A stretch of 44,058 bases of DNA from an uncultured Oscillospiraceae bacterium. GTDB lineage: Bacteria; Bacillota; Clostridia; Oscillospirales; Ruminococcaceae. The DNA lies in NCBI GenBank assembly GCA_949295465.1, contig CASFKY010000052.1, forward strand, positions 1-44,058. The letters run 5' to 3'. Below, in pieces: positions 8,816 to 17,018 of this stretch (position 1 is the stretch's first letter; each line of letters starts with the position of its first letter). The translations under genes and the position numbers were made by a program. The notes beneath the pieces were generated by a model. It had not been told where the DNA came from. It worked only from the letters and a program-made list of their open reading frames with translations, and did not search any database.

Positions 8816-10177
8816 GGCATTTTGGGCATCGGAGTCGGCGATCCGGGCCGCCGCCCGGCGCAGGGCACCGGCCTCGTTGGGCAGGTTTCCCTCCTCCACC
8901 TGTCGGAATATTTCCCACAGGATCCGGCCCATCCCGGGGCCCGGCTCCACCCCCAGCTCCATCAGGTCCCGGCCGGAAACGGCCAGATCTCCCAGCCCCC
9001 GCAGGGGCGGCTGGGCCAGCACCTGTTCCAGCAGGACCTCAAAGCGCAGCCGGTCCTCTTCGGCCCGGCGGATGGAGGGGATGGGCCGGTGGGCCGCCAG
9101 GTCGCACCGCTTCACCTCCAGCAGGCGGCGCAGGGTCTGCTCCCCCGCCTTTCGCAGCCAGACCCGGGCCCTTTTTTCGGTGAGAGGCAGTGCGTCATCG
9201 TGGTGGCGCACCAGAAACTCCACCTCGTCCCGCAGCCTGTGGGGGGCACGCAGCCGGTCCAGAATCTGCCGGGCCTGGTCCGCCCCCAGGGCCCCGTGGC
9301 CCGGGGCGTGGCCCCGGCCCGCCTCATCCACCCCAAAACAGCGGGGTTTTGCCAGATCGTGAAGCAACAGCGCCCACCGCACCGATAGGTCAGGTTCGGA
9401 AAGCTCCAGGGCTGCCAGGGTATGGCCCCACACGTCCCGGTCGTGGGAGGGATGAAGGGTCTCGAACCCCCGGCAGGGACCGATCTCGGGCAGCACCACC
9501 TGCACCGTCCCCGCAAATCTGCCCAGCACCCCGGCCGCCTCCGGCCCGGTGAGCAGGCGGCAGAGCTCGGCATATACCCGCTCCCGGCTGATGGCTTCCA
9601 ACAGAGGCGCGGCCTGCTCCAGGGCGGCGGCGGTGGCCTCTTCCACCTCAAAGCCCAGGCAGGCCGAAAAACGCAGGGCCCGCAGGATGCGCAGGGCATC
9701 CTCCTCAAAGCGCCGGCGGGCCTCGCCCACACAGCGCAAAAGGCCCGCCTCCAGATCCCGCTGCCCGCCGAAGGGGTCGGCCAGCCGGCCCGGCCGGGCA
9801 GCCATGGCATTGACGGTGAAGTCCCGTCGGGCCAGGTCTTCCTCCAGCCGGCCCACAAAGCGCACCCCGTCCGGCCGGCGATGGTCGGTGTAGGCGCCGT
9901 CCACCCGATAGGTGGTCACCTCATAGGGCACATGGTCCACCAGCACCGTGAGGGTGCCGTGGGCAAGGCCGGTGCCGATCACCGGCAGCCCCGCAAAGCA
10001 CTCCTCCATCTGGGCCGGCAGCGCGTTGGTACACAGGTCCCAGTCATGGGGGGTGCGGCCCATCAGGCTGTCCCGCACACAGCCCCCTACGGCCCAGCCC
10101 TCGTACCCCTTGGCCCTCAGCCGCTCCATCAAAAACAGCACCGGCCGGGGGAAGTGGACCACCTGCTTTTGAGTCAT
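8789..10177 (-). CDS. cca: CCA tRNA nucleotidyltransferase with HD domain
   Basis: The enzyme adds or repairs the 3' CCA end of tRNA in the cytoplasm; 462 residues. The class II nucleotidyltransferase head shows WAVGGCVRDSLMGRTPHDWD with metal-binding Asp45 and Asp47, and RRDFTVNAMA near residue 115. An RNA-binding helical body follows, then an HD domain with LLHDLAKPRCF and VRHHDD. A Pol-A-polymerase role is possible for this family, but a single copy with the HD domain fits the CCA enzyme of clostridia. ATG 10177 follows a G-rich ribosome site. The divergent aroD has its own promoter. The frame ends inside the terminator at 8774. Confidence 0.93.
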   Translation of the reverse strand: MTQKQVVHFPRPVLFLMERLRAKGYEGWAVGGCVRDSLMGRTPHDWDLCTNALPAQMEECFAGLPVIGTGLAHGTLTVLVDHVPYEVTTYRVDGAYTDHRRPDGVRFVGRLEEDLARRDFTVNAMAARPGRLADPFGGQRDLEAGLLRCVGEARRRFEEDALRILRALRFSACLGFEVEEATAAALEQAAPLLEAISRERVYAELCRLLTGPEAAGVLGRFAGTVQVVLPEIGPCRGFETLHPSHDRDVWGHTLAALELSEPDLSVRWALLLHDLAKPRCFGVDEAGRGHAPGHGALGADQARQILDRLRAPHRLRDEVEFLVRHHDDALPLTEKRARVWLRKAGEQTLRRLLEVKRCDLAAHRPIPSIRRAEEDRLRFEVLLEQVLAQPPLRGLGDLAVSGRDLMELGVEPGPGMGRILWEIFRQVEEGNLPNEAGALRRAAARIADSDAQNAEKKSPDPL

Positions 10178-10223
10178 CTTCCCCCTCCCCCTTTCGCTCC
10201 CTTTTCGGGCCCTCTTTTCCCTG

Positions 10224-10252
10224 ATAGTACCATTCTCCCGACGCTATGTCAA
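10224..10252 (-). promoter_or_regulatory. Sigma-A promoter of cca
   Basis: On the minus strand a perfect TTGACA (10247-10252) and TACTAT (10224-10229) are 17 bp apart, about 47 bp upstream of the start codon. Confidence 0.8.
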
Positions 10253-10294
10253 AATTATCCGCGCCATTCGGGCTTTTTTTCAGCGGTTCTTTCC

Positions 10295-10324
10295 TTTACC
10301 AGCCGCCCGGGGCTGTGCTATAAT
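10295..10324 (+). promoter_or_regulatory. Sigma-A promoter of aroD
   Basis: TTTACC (10295-10300) and a perfect TATAAT (10319-10324) are 18 bp apart. Transcription should begin near 10331, about 58 nt before the GTG start. Confidence 0.75.
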
Positions 10325-10388
10325 ATCGTTGATTTCGGCGGCCTCCGGGCAGCCGGACCTTCATGTCTTTTCAAAGGGGGATTTGTCC

Positions 10389-11159
10389 GTGTCCGCCGCC
10401 TGCGCTTGTAGTGTGCGGGGGCTCTGCCTGGGGCAGGGCCGCCCCAAGATCTGTGTGCCCCTGGTGGGGCGGAATCTGCCGGAACTGCTGGAAGAGGCCC
10501 GGGAGCTAAACCAGCTGCCCGCCGATCTGGCCGAGTGGAGGGTGGACAGCTTTGAGGCCCATCGGGACATTCCGGCGGTATTGCAGGCGCTGGATGCCCT
10601 GCGCCAGGCGTTGGGGGACAAGCCCCTTCTCTTCACCTGCCGCACCTGCCCCGAGGGGGGCGCGGCCCGGCTGGATTTTGCGGCCTATCGGGAGCTGAAC
10701 CTGGCGGTGGCCCGCTCGGGCCAGGCCGACCTGCTGGATCTGGAGCTGTTCAGCGCCCCGGAATCGGAACTGGAGGCGCTGATCGCGCAGATGCACCAGC
10801 TGGGCCGGAAAGTGGTGGTGTCCAGCCACGATTTTGAAAAGACACCCCCCGAAGAGGAAATCCTTCGCCGTCTGCTTCTGGCCCGCCGGCTCGGGGCCGA
10901 TCTGCCCAAGGTGGCAGTGATGCCCCAGCGGGAAGAGGACGTGCTGAGCCTGCTCTCGGCCACCCTGAAGGCCAACCGCCAGGGGGCCGGGCCGGTGATC
11001 ACCATGAGCATGGGGGCCTTGGGCGGCATCAGCCGGCTGTGCGGCGAGGTGTTCGGCAGCGCCCTCACCTTTGGCTGCGCCCGGCAGGCCTCGGCGCCCG
11101 GCCAGTTCCCCGCCGGTCAGCTGGACCGGATTCTGGAAGCCTTCCACCGCAGTTTATAA
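10389..11159 (+). CDS. aroD: Type I 3-dehydroquinate dehydratase AroD
   Basis: The third enzyme of the shikimate pathway, converting 3-dehydroquinate to 3-dehydroshikimate through a Schiff base; 256 residues. Visible are EWRVDSFE and FTCRT (substrate arginines), the catalytic histidine in VVSSHDFEKTP, the Schiff-base lysine in LPKVAVMP, and GEVFGSALTFG near the end. I choose GTG 10389 because AAAGGGGG (10373-10380) is eight bases upstream; an in-frame TTG at 10383 is too close and a TTG at 10329 lies near the predicted transcription start. No other shikimate gene is nearby. It is probably co-transcribed with fprA, which begins 42 bp later. Confidence 0.93.
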   Translation: MSAACACSVRGLCLGQGRPKICVPLVGRNLPELLEEARELNQLPADLAEWRVDSFEAHRDIPAVLQALDALRQALGDKPLLFTCRTCPEGGAARLDFAAYRELNLAVARSGQADLLDLELFSAPESELEALIAQMHQLGRKVVVSSHDFEKTPPEEEILRRLLLARRLGADLPKVAVMPQREEDVLSLLSATLKANRQGAGPVITMSMGALGGISRLCGEVFGSALTFGCARQASAPGQFPAGQLDRILEAFHRSL

Positions 11160-11201
11160 ACTGCCGGTTTGATTTTCATCTCTTTCAACAAGGAGGTTTT
11201 T

Positions 11202-12401
11202 ATGCATTGCACCCGCAAATTGGCCCAGGACATCTACTGGGTGGGCGCTGATGACCGGCGCCTGGAAAAATTTGAGAACCTGTTCCCCATTCCCCGGGGC
11301 GTTTCTTACAATTCCTACCTGATTCTGGACGAAAAGACGGTTCTGATGGACGGTGCCGACGAGGCAGTGGGCAAGGTCTTTGAGGAGAATGTGCAGTACG
11401 CCCTGGGCGGCCGCCCTCTGGACTACCTGATCATCCAGCACATGGAGCCGGACCATGCCGCCTGCATCGCCCGGATGGTGCATCTCTACCCGGAGCTGAA
11501 GCTGCTGGGCAGCGCCCAGGCCGGCATGATGCTCAAGCAGTTCTTCCCCTTTGATCTGGGCGATCGGTTCGAGACGGTAAAGGAAGGGGACATCTTGGCC
11601 ACCGGCAATCACACCCTCTCCTTCATCGCGGCCCCCATGGTCCACTGGCCCGAGGTGATGATGACCTACGACATGGCCACCCAGACCCTCTTCTCCGCCG
11701 ATGCTTTCGGCACCTTCGGCGCCCTGGACGGCCATCTCTTTGCGGATGAGCTGGATTTTGAGCGGGAGTGGCTGGCTGAGGCCCGCCGCTACTATGCCAA
11801 CATTGTGGGCAAATACGGCGGCCCGGTGCAGGCGGTGCTGAAAAAGTTTGCCAACCAGCAGGTCTCGGTGATTGCCCCCCTTCACGGGCCGGTGTGGCGC
11901 CAGAACCTGGAGTACATTCTCCACAAGTACGATCTGTGGAGCCGCTACCAGCCCGAGACCCAGGGTGTGGTGATCTGCTACGGCTCCATGTACGGCAACA
12001 CCGCCAACGCGGCTGCCGCCCTGGCCTGCCGGCTGGGAGAGGCCGGTGTGAAGGACCTGGCCGTCTATGATCTGTCCACCACCCATCTCAGCACGGTGAT
12101 GGGCGAGATCTGGCGGGCCGGCACTCTGGTGATCGCCTCGCCTACCTACAACGGCGGCCTGTACCCCCCGGTGGAGGCGCTGCTGAACGACATGAAGGCC
12201 CTCTCGGTGCAAAACCGCCGGGTGGCCCTCATCGAGAACGGCAGCTGGGCCCCCGCCTCGGGCCGGCTGATGCGCACCGCCCTGGAGGGGATGAAGAACA
12301 TCACCCTGCTGGGAAACACCCTGACCCTGCGCAGCGCCCTGAAAGAGAGCGCCGAAGAGCAGCTGGACGCCCTGGCAAAGGAGATCCTGGCCGGGCTGTG
12401 A
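11202..12401 (+). CDS. fprA: FprA-type diflavin flavoprotein (oxygen or NO reductase)
   Basis: A cytoplasmic A-type flavoprotein of 399 residues that reduces O2 to water, or NO to N2O, with electrons from rubredoxin or coenzyme; it protects anaerobes from oxygen. The N-terminal metallo-beta-lactamase domain holds the non-haem diiron ligands: H80-x-E82-x-D84 in IIQHMEPDHAA, H148 in APMVHWPE, D167 in FSADAFG and the histidine in APLHGPVW. The C-terminal flavodoxin domain begins with the FMN loop YGSMYGNTA near residue 265. All ligands are present. ATG 11202 follows a strong AAGGAGG by five bases; an in-frame ATT/ATG-like extension upstream has no site. No rubredoxin gene is adjacent. Confidence 0.93.
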   Translation: MHCTRKLAQDIYWVGADDRRLEKFENLFPIPRGVSYNSYLILDEKTVLMDGADEAVGKVFEENVQYALGGRPLDYLIIQHMEPDHAACIARMVHLYPELKLLGSAQAGMMLKQFFPFDLGDRFETVKEGDILATGNHTLSFIAAPMVHWPEVMMTYDMATQTLFSADAFGTFGALDGHLFADELDFEREWLAEARRYYANIVGKYGGPVQAVLKKFANQQVSVIAPLHGPVWRQNLEYILHKYDLWSRYQPETQGVVICYGSMYGNTANAAAALACRLGEAGVKDLAVYDLSTTHLSTVMGEIWRAGTLVIASPTYNGGLYPPVEALLNDMKALSVQNRRVALIENGSWAPASGRLMRTALEGMKNITLLGNTLTLRSALKESAEEQLDALAKEILAGL

Positions 12402-12422
12402 TTCCCCCGTTCTGAAATTCCA

Positions 12423-12467
12423 AAAGCCCCCGCCTGCCGGAAATCCCGGCAGACGGGGGCTTTTTTG
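12423..12467. terminator. Terminator between fprA and the convergent dehydratase gene
   Basis: A long stem, AAGCCCCCG and CTGCCGG with their complements around a short loop, is followed by TTTTTT on the plus strand and preceded by AAAA, so it serves both directions. Confidence 0.9.
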
Positions 12468-12487
12468 GGATTGCAAAGAGCCGGGGC

Positions 12488-13450
12488 TCAATCCTCCTGG
12501 CTCAGCCACTGGGCCAGCAGGCCCAGGTCGTTGTTGCCGCCGCTCAGCACAAAGCAGACCTTCTGCTCCGGCTGAAAATGCAGGCCGCCGCCCAGCACAG
12601 CGGCCACCCCCATGGCGCTGGAGGGCTCGGCCACCAGCTTGGCTTTGGACACCAGCAGCTTCACCGCTTTTCGGATCCACTCATCCTCGGCCCGGGCCAG
12701 CTGATCCACCCGCTGGCGGATCACCTCAAAGTTTCGCTCCACCCCGTGGTCGGTGCGGGTACCGTCGGCAATGGTGTCCACATGGTCCAGCTGTACCGGG
12801 TGCCCGGCCTTCAGGCTCTCGGCATACCGAGGCGCGCCAGCCGGCTCCACCCCGATCATCCGGCAGTCGGGTGCAAGCCCCTTCACCGCCGTGGCAATAC
12901 CCGAGATCAGTCCGCCGCCGCCGATGGGCACCACCACCGCGTCCAGGTCCGGCTCGTCCTCCAGAACCTCCAGCCCGATGGTGCCCTGACCCGCCGAGAC
13001 CTGGGCGTTGTCAAAGGGATGGATGAACACCCGCCCCTCGGTCTCCACCAGATGGGCGGCCGCAGCCTCCCGCTCGCTGCTCAGGGTGCCCACCAGCAGG
13101 GTGCGGGCACCGAAGGCCTTGCAGCCCTCCAGTTTCACCGGGTTCACATTGGTGGGCATCACGATCACCGCGTCCACCCCCAGACGCTGGGCCGCGCAGG
13201 CCACTCCCTGGGCATGGTTGCCCGAAGAGGCCGCCACCACGCCCCTGCGCCGCTCCTCCTCGGTGAGGCTGAGCAGGGCGTTGGTGGCCCCCCGCAGCTT
13301 GAAGGAGCCGGTAAACTGGAACCCCTCGTGCTTGAGATATACCTGGCAGCCCAGGATGGGGTCCAGGGCAGGCTGGCGCAGCAGCGGGGTGCGGAGGACA
13401 TAGGGCTGAATCCTCTTTTGGGCCTGCTGTACGTCGGTAAGCTGAATCAT
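12488..13450 (-). CDS. Threonine/serine ammonia-lyase (dehydratase), short form without ACT domain
   Basis: A PLP enzyme of fold type II, 320 residues, that deaminates L-threonine to 2-oxobutyrate or L-serine to pyruvate. The PLP lysine is in FTGSFKLRGATNA, followed by ASSGNHAQGVA, the phosphate-binding PIGGGGLISGIA, and SGGNNDLG near the C-terminus. It lacks the C-terminal ACT regulatory domain of IlvA, so it matches the catabolic TdcB-like or short TdcB/serine dehydratase forms; serine racemase is a less likely alternative. ATG 13450 is chosen (AAAGGG upstream) over an in-frame ATG at 13486 that lacks a ribosome site. It has its own strong promoter. Confidence 0.88.
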   Translation of the reverse strand: MIQLTDVQQAQKRIQPYVLRTPLLRQPALDPILGCQVYLKHEGFQFTGSFKLRGATNALLSLTEEERRRGVVAASSGNHAQGVACAAQRLGVDAVIVMPTNVNPVKLEGCKAFGARTLLVGTLSSEREAAAAHLVETEGRVFIHPFDNAQVSAGQGTIGLEVLEDEPDLDAVVVPIGGGGLISGIATAVKGLAPDCRMIGVEPAGAPRYAESLKAGHPVQLDHVDTIADGTRTDHGVERNFEVIRQRVDQLARAEDEWIRKAVKLLVSKAKLVAEPSSAMGVAAVLGGGLHFQPEQKVCFVLSGGNNDLGLLAQWLSQED

Positions 13451-13525
13451 CTGCAAAACACCCTTTCTCTCCCCCTCTGCCGGCATGGCTGACCGCCCCG
13501 GCCGGGGGCTTTTTAGTACAGTTTC

Positions 13526-13554
13526 ATGATATACTTTCCGCCCTTTTCTGTCAA
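13526..13554 (-). promoter_or_regulatory. Sigma-A promoter of the threonine dehydratase gene
   Basis: On the minus strand a perfect TTGACA (13549-13554) and TATCAT (13526-13531) are 17 bp apart, about 75 bp upstream of the start codon. Confidence 0.8.
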
Positions 13555-13624
13555 TCAGACAGAAAAATTCGAAATTGCAAGTTTAAATTTTCGTTTATTC
13601 GATATTTTTCTGACGTCTCGATTA

Positions 13625-13651
13625 TTAGCACTCTTTTAATTCAAGTGCTAA
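13625..13651 (+). promoter_or_regulatory. CIRCE element (HrcA operator)
   Basis: TTAGCACTC (13625-13633), nine bases, then AAGTGCTAA (13643-13651). This is the canonical CIRCE inverted repeat with one changed base in the right arm (A instead of G). The symmetry continues outward to 13621-13655. HrcA binds this operator to repress heat-shock genes, so the Hsp20 gene downstream is probably HrcA-controlled. A candidate -10 (TACAAT, 13703-13708) lies further down, but I cannot place a convincing -35. Confidence 0.88.
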
Positions 13652-13842
13652 TAATTTACAATTTGTTCACAATATTGAAATAAAAAGAACAAACTTGCCG
13701 GGTACAATAAAAGCGTCGAAAGGGAAAAAGCCCCGAAGACAACAACAGCCCCGGCGCCCTGCATGGGCCCCCTTCCCCCGGAAGGGATGACGCCCGCGGG
13801 GTGCGGGCAAACCAATATCATCTACAACAGGAGGTATGTACC

Positions 13843-14283
13843 ATGTCTGTTTTTAATCTGATGCCTTTTGATCGCCGTGTAAACCTGGAAGCCACCAATC
13901 CTTTCCGCGATATGGAGAACTTCGCCAGCGGATTCTTCCGCGACAGCGCCTTCACCGCCATCCGCACGGATATTCAGGATAAGGGCGACCACTACCTGCT
14001 GGAGGCAGATCTGCCCGGCTTCAAGAAAGAGGATATCCAGATCGACGTGGACGGCGACACCCTCACCATCCAGGCCCAGCGCCGCAACGAGACCAAGGAA
14101 AATGGCGAGGAAGGTCATTACGTTCGGTGCGAGCGCAGCTACGGCGGTTTCAGCCGGAGCTTTGACATTTCGGCTGTGAAGGCCGACCAGATCCACGCCA
14201 AATACGAGAACGGCGTTCTGACCCTGGAGCTGCCTAAGAAGGAGCCCGCAGCGCCCACCTCTCGCCGGCTGGAAATCGAATGA
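13843..14283 (+). CDS. Hsp20/alpha-crystallin family small heat-shock protein
   Basis: An ATP-independent chaperone of 146 residues that holds unfolding proteins in the cytoplasm. The alpha-crystallin domain runs from about residue 44 (TAIRTDIQDKGDHYLLEADL) through PGFKKEDIQIDVDGDTLTI and ends in the NGVLTLELPKK motif; the short tail ARRLEIE-like end (TSRRLEIE) matches the family IxI-type tail loosely. ATG 13843 is preceded by AGGAGG at a good distance; an in-frame GTG-type extension to 13801 has none. The gene follows a CIRCE element and a leader of over 130 nt that is GC-rich. It stands alone, without groES or dnaK. Confidence 0.93.
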   Translation: MSVFNLMPFDRRVNLEATNPFRDMENFASGFFRDSAFTAIRTDIQDKGDHYLLEADLPGFKKEDIQIDVDGDTLTIQAQRRNETKENGEEGHYVRCERSYGGFSRSFDISAVKADQIHAKYENGVLTLELPKKEPAAPTSRRLEIE

Positions 14284-14343
14284 TCTTCTCCCTGCCCCCT
14301 CGGGGGCAGTCAGTATTACTCCTCAATTGTGCTCCTTTTTGAT

Positions 14344-14402
14344 GCCTTTCGCAAGGCAAAGCGGCAGGGCCGCCCGGAAAATCCGGGCGGCCCTGCCGCT
14401 TT
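14344..14402. terminator. Two-hairpin terminator, copy 1 of a repeated element
   Basis: A small hairpin (GCCTT 14344-14348 with AAGGC 14353-14357) is followed at once by a perfect 21-bp stem (14358-14378 with 14382-14402) and a T-run. It separates hsp20 from the convergent aldo/keto reductase gene. The same two-hairpin design, with a very similar sequence, recurs at 17019-17086. A further short hairpin (14293-14309) without a T-run lies just after hsp20. Confidence 0.88.
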
Positions 14403-14417
14403 TTTCGTCTTTTGTGC

Positions 14418-15440
14418 TCAGAGGGGTTTGCCCGCCAGCACTTCCTTGTAATCCTGATAGTTGCGGGCCAGCAGGTCCGGGGTGTCCAGCCCGTAGGGGC
14501 ATTTGCTCACACAGTGGTTGCAATGGAGGCACTGATCGATCCGGGCCATTTTCTCCTGCCATTCCTGGGTGAAATAGGGCTCCGCAGGGCTGCGGCGGAT
14601 CAGCAGGCTCATGCGGGCCGCGTTGTTGATGGGGATTCCCACCGGGCAGGGCATGCAGTAACCGCAGCCCCGGCAGAAATCTCCCGAGAGCTGGGCCCGG
14701 TCCCGATCGATCTTGGCCTTGATCTCCTCGGTCATGGGCACTATTTTCTCCATGCAGGCCAGGAACTCTTCCAGCTCCTGGGACCGCTGGACGCCCCAGA
14801 TGGGCTCCACGTTGTCAAACTGGTCCATCCAGGCGATGGAGAGCCGGGCCTCGTTCAGCAGCCCGCCGCTCATTCCCTTCATGGCGATAAAGCCCATGTC
14901 GTGCTCCTTGCACAGCTTTACCAGCTCCATATCCTGGTCGCTGGCCAGATAGTTGAAGGGGAACTGGAGCGTCTCATACAGACCGCTCTCAATGGCCTCC
15001 TTGGCCACCGCCAGCCGGTGGTTGGTGATACCGATGTGGCGCACCTTGCCCTGCCGTTTTGCCTCCAGCATGGCCTCATAGACCCCGCTGCCGTCCCCGG
15101 GCTTGGGGCAGAAGGAGGGGTTGTGGAACTGGTAGATATCCACATAGTCGGTCTTCAGCCGGCTCAGGCTCTCCTCCAGGTCGGCCCAAAAGGCCTCCGG
15201 CGTCACCGCCTCGGTCTTGGTGGCAATGATGATCTTATCCCGCACCGGGCTCAGGGCCAGGCCCAGCTTGTTCTCGCTGTCGGTGTACATGCGGGCGGTA
15301 TCGTAAAAATTCACGCCGCAGTCATAGGCCCGCCGCAAAAGCGCGGCCGCCTCCTCGTCGCTGATGCGCTGGATGGGCAGGCAGCCGAACCCGTTCTTGC
15401 TGACCGTGAGGCCGGTGCGCCCCAGTTTTACTGTCTTCAT
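14418..15440 (-). CDS. Aldo/keto reductase with C-terminal double 4Fe-4S motif
   Basis: A 340-residue fusion of an aldo/keto reductase barrel (residues 1 to about 250) with a ferredoxin-like tail. The barrel shows GFGCLPIQRI, the active-site FYDTARMYTDSE (Asp and Tyr) and the lysine in IIATKTEA. The tail has two cysteine clusters, CRGCGYCMPCPVGIPI and CLHCNHCVSKCPYGLDTP, each able to hold a 4Fe-4S cluster. This architecture is common in anaerobic Firmicutes; the substrate is usually unknown. ATG 15440 follows GGAGGAGAT. The gene has its own extended -10 promoter and is separated from the TRAP locus by a terminator. Confidence 0.9.
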   Translation of the reverse strand: MKTVKLGRTGLTVSKNGFGCLPIQRISDEEAAALLRRAYDCGVNFYDTARMYTDSENKLGLALSPVRDKIIIATKTEAVTPEAFWADLEESLSRLKTDYVDIYQFHNPSFCPKPGDGSGVYEAMLEAKRQGKVRHIGITNHRLAVAKEAIESGLYETLQFPFNYLASDQDMELVKLCKEHDMGFIAMKGMSGGLLNEARLSIAWMDQFDNVEPIWGVQRSQELEEFLACMEKIVPMTEEIKAKIDRDRAQLSGDFCRGCGYCMPCPVGIPINNAARMSLLIRRSPAEPYFTQEWQEKMARIDQCLHCNHCVSKCPYGLDTPDLLARNYQDYKEVLAGKPL

Positions 15441-15535
15441 TCAGATCTCCTCCCTTTTCAGGCCGGAACAAGCGCGCGGCCTTTGTCCGGCCTCTGGCGC
15501 GCCCGCAAGGGCCCGCAAAGCATTTTCTTGCTTTC

Positions 15536-15541
15536 AGTATA
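15536..15541 (-). promoter_or_regulatory. Extended -10 promoter of the aldo/keto reductase gene
   Basis: On the minus strand TGC precedes TATACT (15536-15541). No clear -35 is seen, which is tolerated with an extended -10. Confidence 0.55.
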
Positions 15542-15584
15542 GCACATTTTTCCTTTTCTTCCCATATCCACCCCACCTCAGCCA

Positions 15585-15620
15585 AAAAAGCGCGCCCGGA
15601 AAATCCTGGGCGCGCTTTTT
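15585..15620 (-). terminator. Terminator after the orphan TAXI binding protein
   Basis: A perfect 13-bp stem (15585-15597 with 15608-15620) with A/T flanks on both strands. It and its flank up to 15660 are nearly the same as the terminator and 3' end of the permease gene at 17159-17235, so it was copied with the locus. Confidence 0.88.
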
Positions 15621-15647
15621 CGTCTTTTCAGGAAGGGCAAAGCCTTT

Positions 15648-15683
15648 TCAGGCCGCAGATGCCCGAAGTTTGTACTGGTTCGC
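15648..15683 (-). pseudogene. Relic of a DUF1850 gene fused to the last codons of a TRAP permease
   Basis: Twelve codons that read ANQYKLRASAA and stop. The first part matches the start of the DUF1850 gene at 19778 (NKYKLRVAAA), with its GTG start changed to GCG. The last part, GCGGCCTGA and the bases after it, matches the end of the permease gene (GCCGCGGCCTGA at 17227-17238) and runs on into the copied terminator. It is a deletion scar: the middle of a DUF1850-permease pair was lost between short GCGGC matches. It is not expected to be expressed as a functional product. Confidence 0.8.
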
Positions 15684-15710
15684 AGAACTTGGTGTCTGCC
15701 TTGCGGCTCA

Positions 15711-16751
15711 TCACTCGACGGTCATGCCGTTCTCCTCAAAGAACTTGACGGCGCCGGGATGATACGGCAGGCTGACACCCTGGGTAGCAGCCTCGAGACT
15801 CATGTTCGCAAACTTGGCATGGCCAGCACTCAGGTCGTCCAGGTTCTCAAACATAACGTTCATCAGCTCGTACACCACGTCCTCGGGGACGTCGTTGCGG
15901 CAGGCCAGCATGGCGCGCACAGAAACGGTGTTCACATCGGTATCCAGACCATCATAAGTACCGGCAGGGATCGTAATTTCAGTATAAAAGGAGTAATCCT
16001 CCATCAACCCCTGAATATGCTCAGGTTCAAGGCTAATGATATTGATGGGCTTGTCGGCAGTGGCTGCCAGGTCCACCAGCGCGGTGGTGGGAGCACCGCC
16101 CACGCAGAAAGCGGCGTCGATCTTGCCGTCCTTCATGCCCTCAGCGGAATCGCTGTAGGACTGGTAAACCGCGTTCACATCGTCAAAGGTCATGCCGTAC
16201 TCGTCAAAGATCTGGCCAGCGGCGAAGTTGTCGCCGGAACCGGCAGCGCCCACGGAGACGGTCTTGCCCTTCAGGTCGGTGAAGGTCTTGATGTCGGGGT
16301 TCAGGGTGAAGATCTGCACGGTCTCATCGTACATGGCGCACAGGGCGCTCCAGTCGGTGTAGGAGCCCTCAGCCTCGAACAGATCGGTGCCGGTGTAAGC
16401 ATAGTAGGCAACATCATTCTGCACGATGCACATGTTCGCCTCACCGTCCTGCAACAGCTGGACGTTGGCCTTGGAAGCGCCGGTGGAAGTGACGGTGATG
16501 TTGGACAGGCTGAGCTTGTCATTCAGCACAGTGCTCATCACGCCGCCGATGGCGTAGTAGTTGGCGCTGGTGGAGCCAGTGGCCAGGGTGATCTCGGTCT
16601 TTTCGCCGGAAGCGGCGGGAGTGCTGGCGGCCTCGGAAGAGGTGCCGGAAGCGGCGTTGGAGGCTGCGGCGGAGCTGGAAGCGGAGCCGCCGCAGGCAAC
16701 CAGGGCCAGCGACATGGACAGTGCCATCACGATTGCTAAGGTCTTTTTCAT
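15711..16751 (-). CDS. TAXI family TRAP transporter solute-binding lipoprotein, orphan copy
   Basis: A membrane-anchored extracellular binding protein of 346 residues that captures a substrate for a TRAP transporter. The signal peptide ends in the lipobox LVAC at Cys20, followed by a Ser/Ala-rich linker. The TAXI core begins at ITLATGSTSANYYAIGGVMS, with GKTVSVGAAGSGDNFAAGQI in the second lobe. From residue 49 on I count 18 differences in 298 positions from the copy at 19806. ATG 16751 has AGGGGGG upstream; the frame's extension to 16883 covers the promoter. It lacks its own permease, which was deleted, and probably feeds the one at 17227. Family ligands include glutamate and other carboxylates; the ligand here is unknown. 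Confidence 0.93.
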   Translation of the reverse strand: MKKTLAIVMALSMSLALVACGGSASSSAAASNAASGTSSEAASTPAASGEKTEITLATGSTSANYYAIGGVMSTVLNDKLSLSNITVTSTGASKANVQLLQDGEANMCIVQNDVAYYAYTGTDLFEAEGSYTDWSALCAMYDETVQIFTLNPDIKTFTDLKGKTVSVGAAGSGDNFAAGQIFDEYGMTFDDVNAVYQSYSDSAEGMKDGKIDAAFCVGGAPTTALVDLAATADKPINIISLEPEHIQGLMEDYSFYTEITIPAGTYDGLDTDVNTVSVRAMLACRNDVPEDVVYELMNVMFENLDDLSAGHAKFANMSLEAATQGVSLPYHPGAVKFFEENGMTVE

Positions 16752-16839
16752 GTGTGTAATCCCCCCTATTTGGTTTATTTTATGGAGAATCTGCATCCGC
16801 ATTTCAAAAACATACGAACTACCGCTCCATATGAGCCAG

Positions 16840-16868
16840 ATTATAGCGTCTTTTTCACAGGCTGTCAA
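16840..16868 (-). promoter_or_regulatory. Consensus sigma-A promoter of the orphan TAXI binding protein
   Basis: On the minus strand TTGACA (16863-16868), 17 bp, TATAAT (16840-16845): full consensus at both boxes. The same boxes occur at 20922-20950 before the other copy. Confidence 0.9.
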
Positions 16869-17018
16869 TTTTAAAAACGTCAAAAACTTTCAAAAAACAT
16901 CATTTTTCATCATTTTGACTGCTTTTGGTCGAAGACAAACAAAGGCAAGACAATAATACAGAAATTTTTTTGCGGTGATTCAGTTCATTTTCTTCTATCA
17001 TTTTATTCTCTTTGCGAT

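Larger units (their letters stand above)
15661..16997 (-). repeat. Duplication block B (promoter, TAXI binding protein, DUF1850 start)
   Basis: This block is a diverged direct copy of 19745-21080. The match covers about 220 bp upstream of the start codon, including the promoter, the whole binding-protein gene, and the first codons of DUF1850. Codon third positions differ often while the proteins stay about 94% identical after the linker, so the duplication is old but both copies are under selection. Confidence 0.85.
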
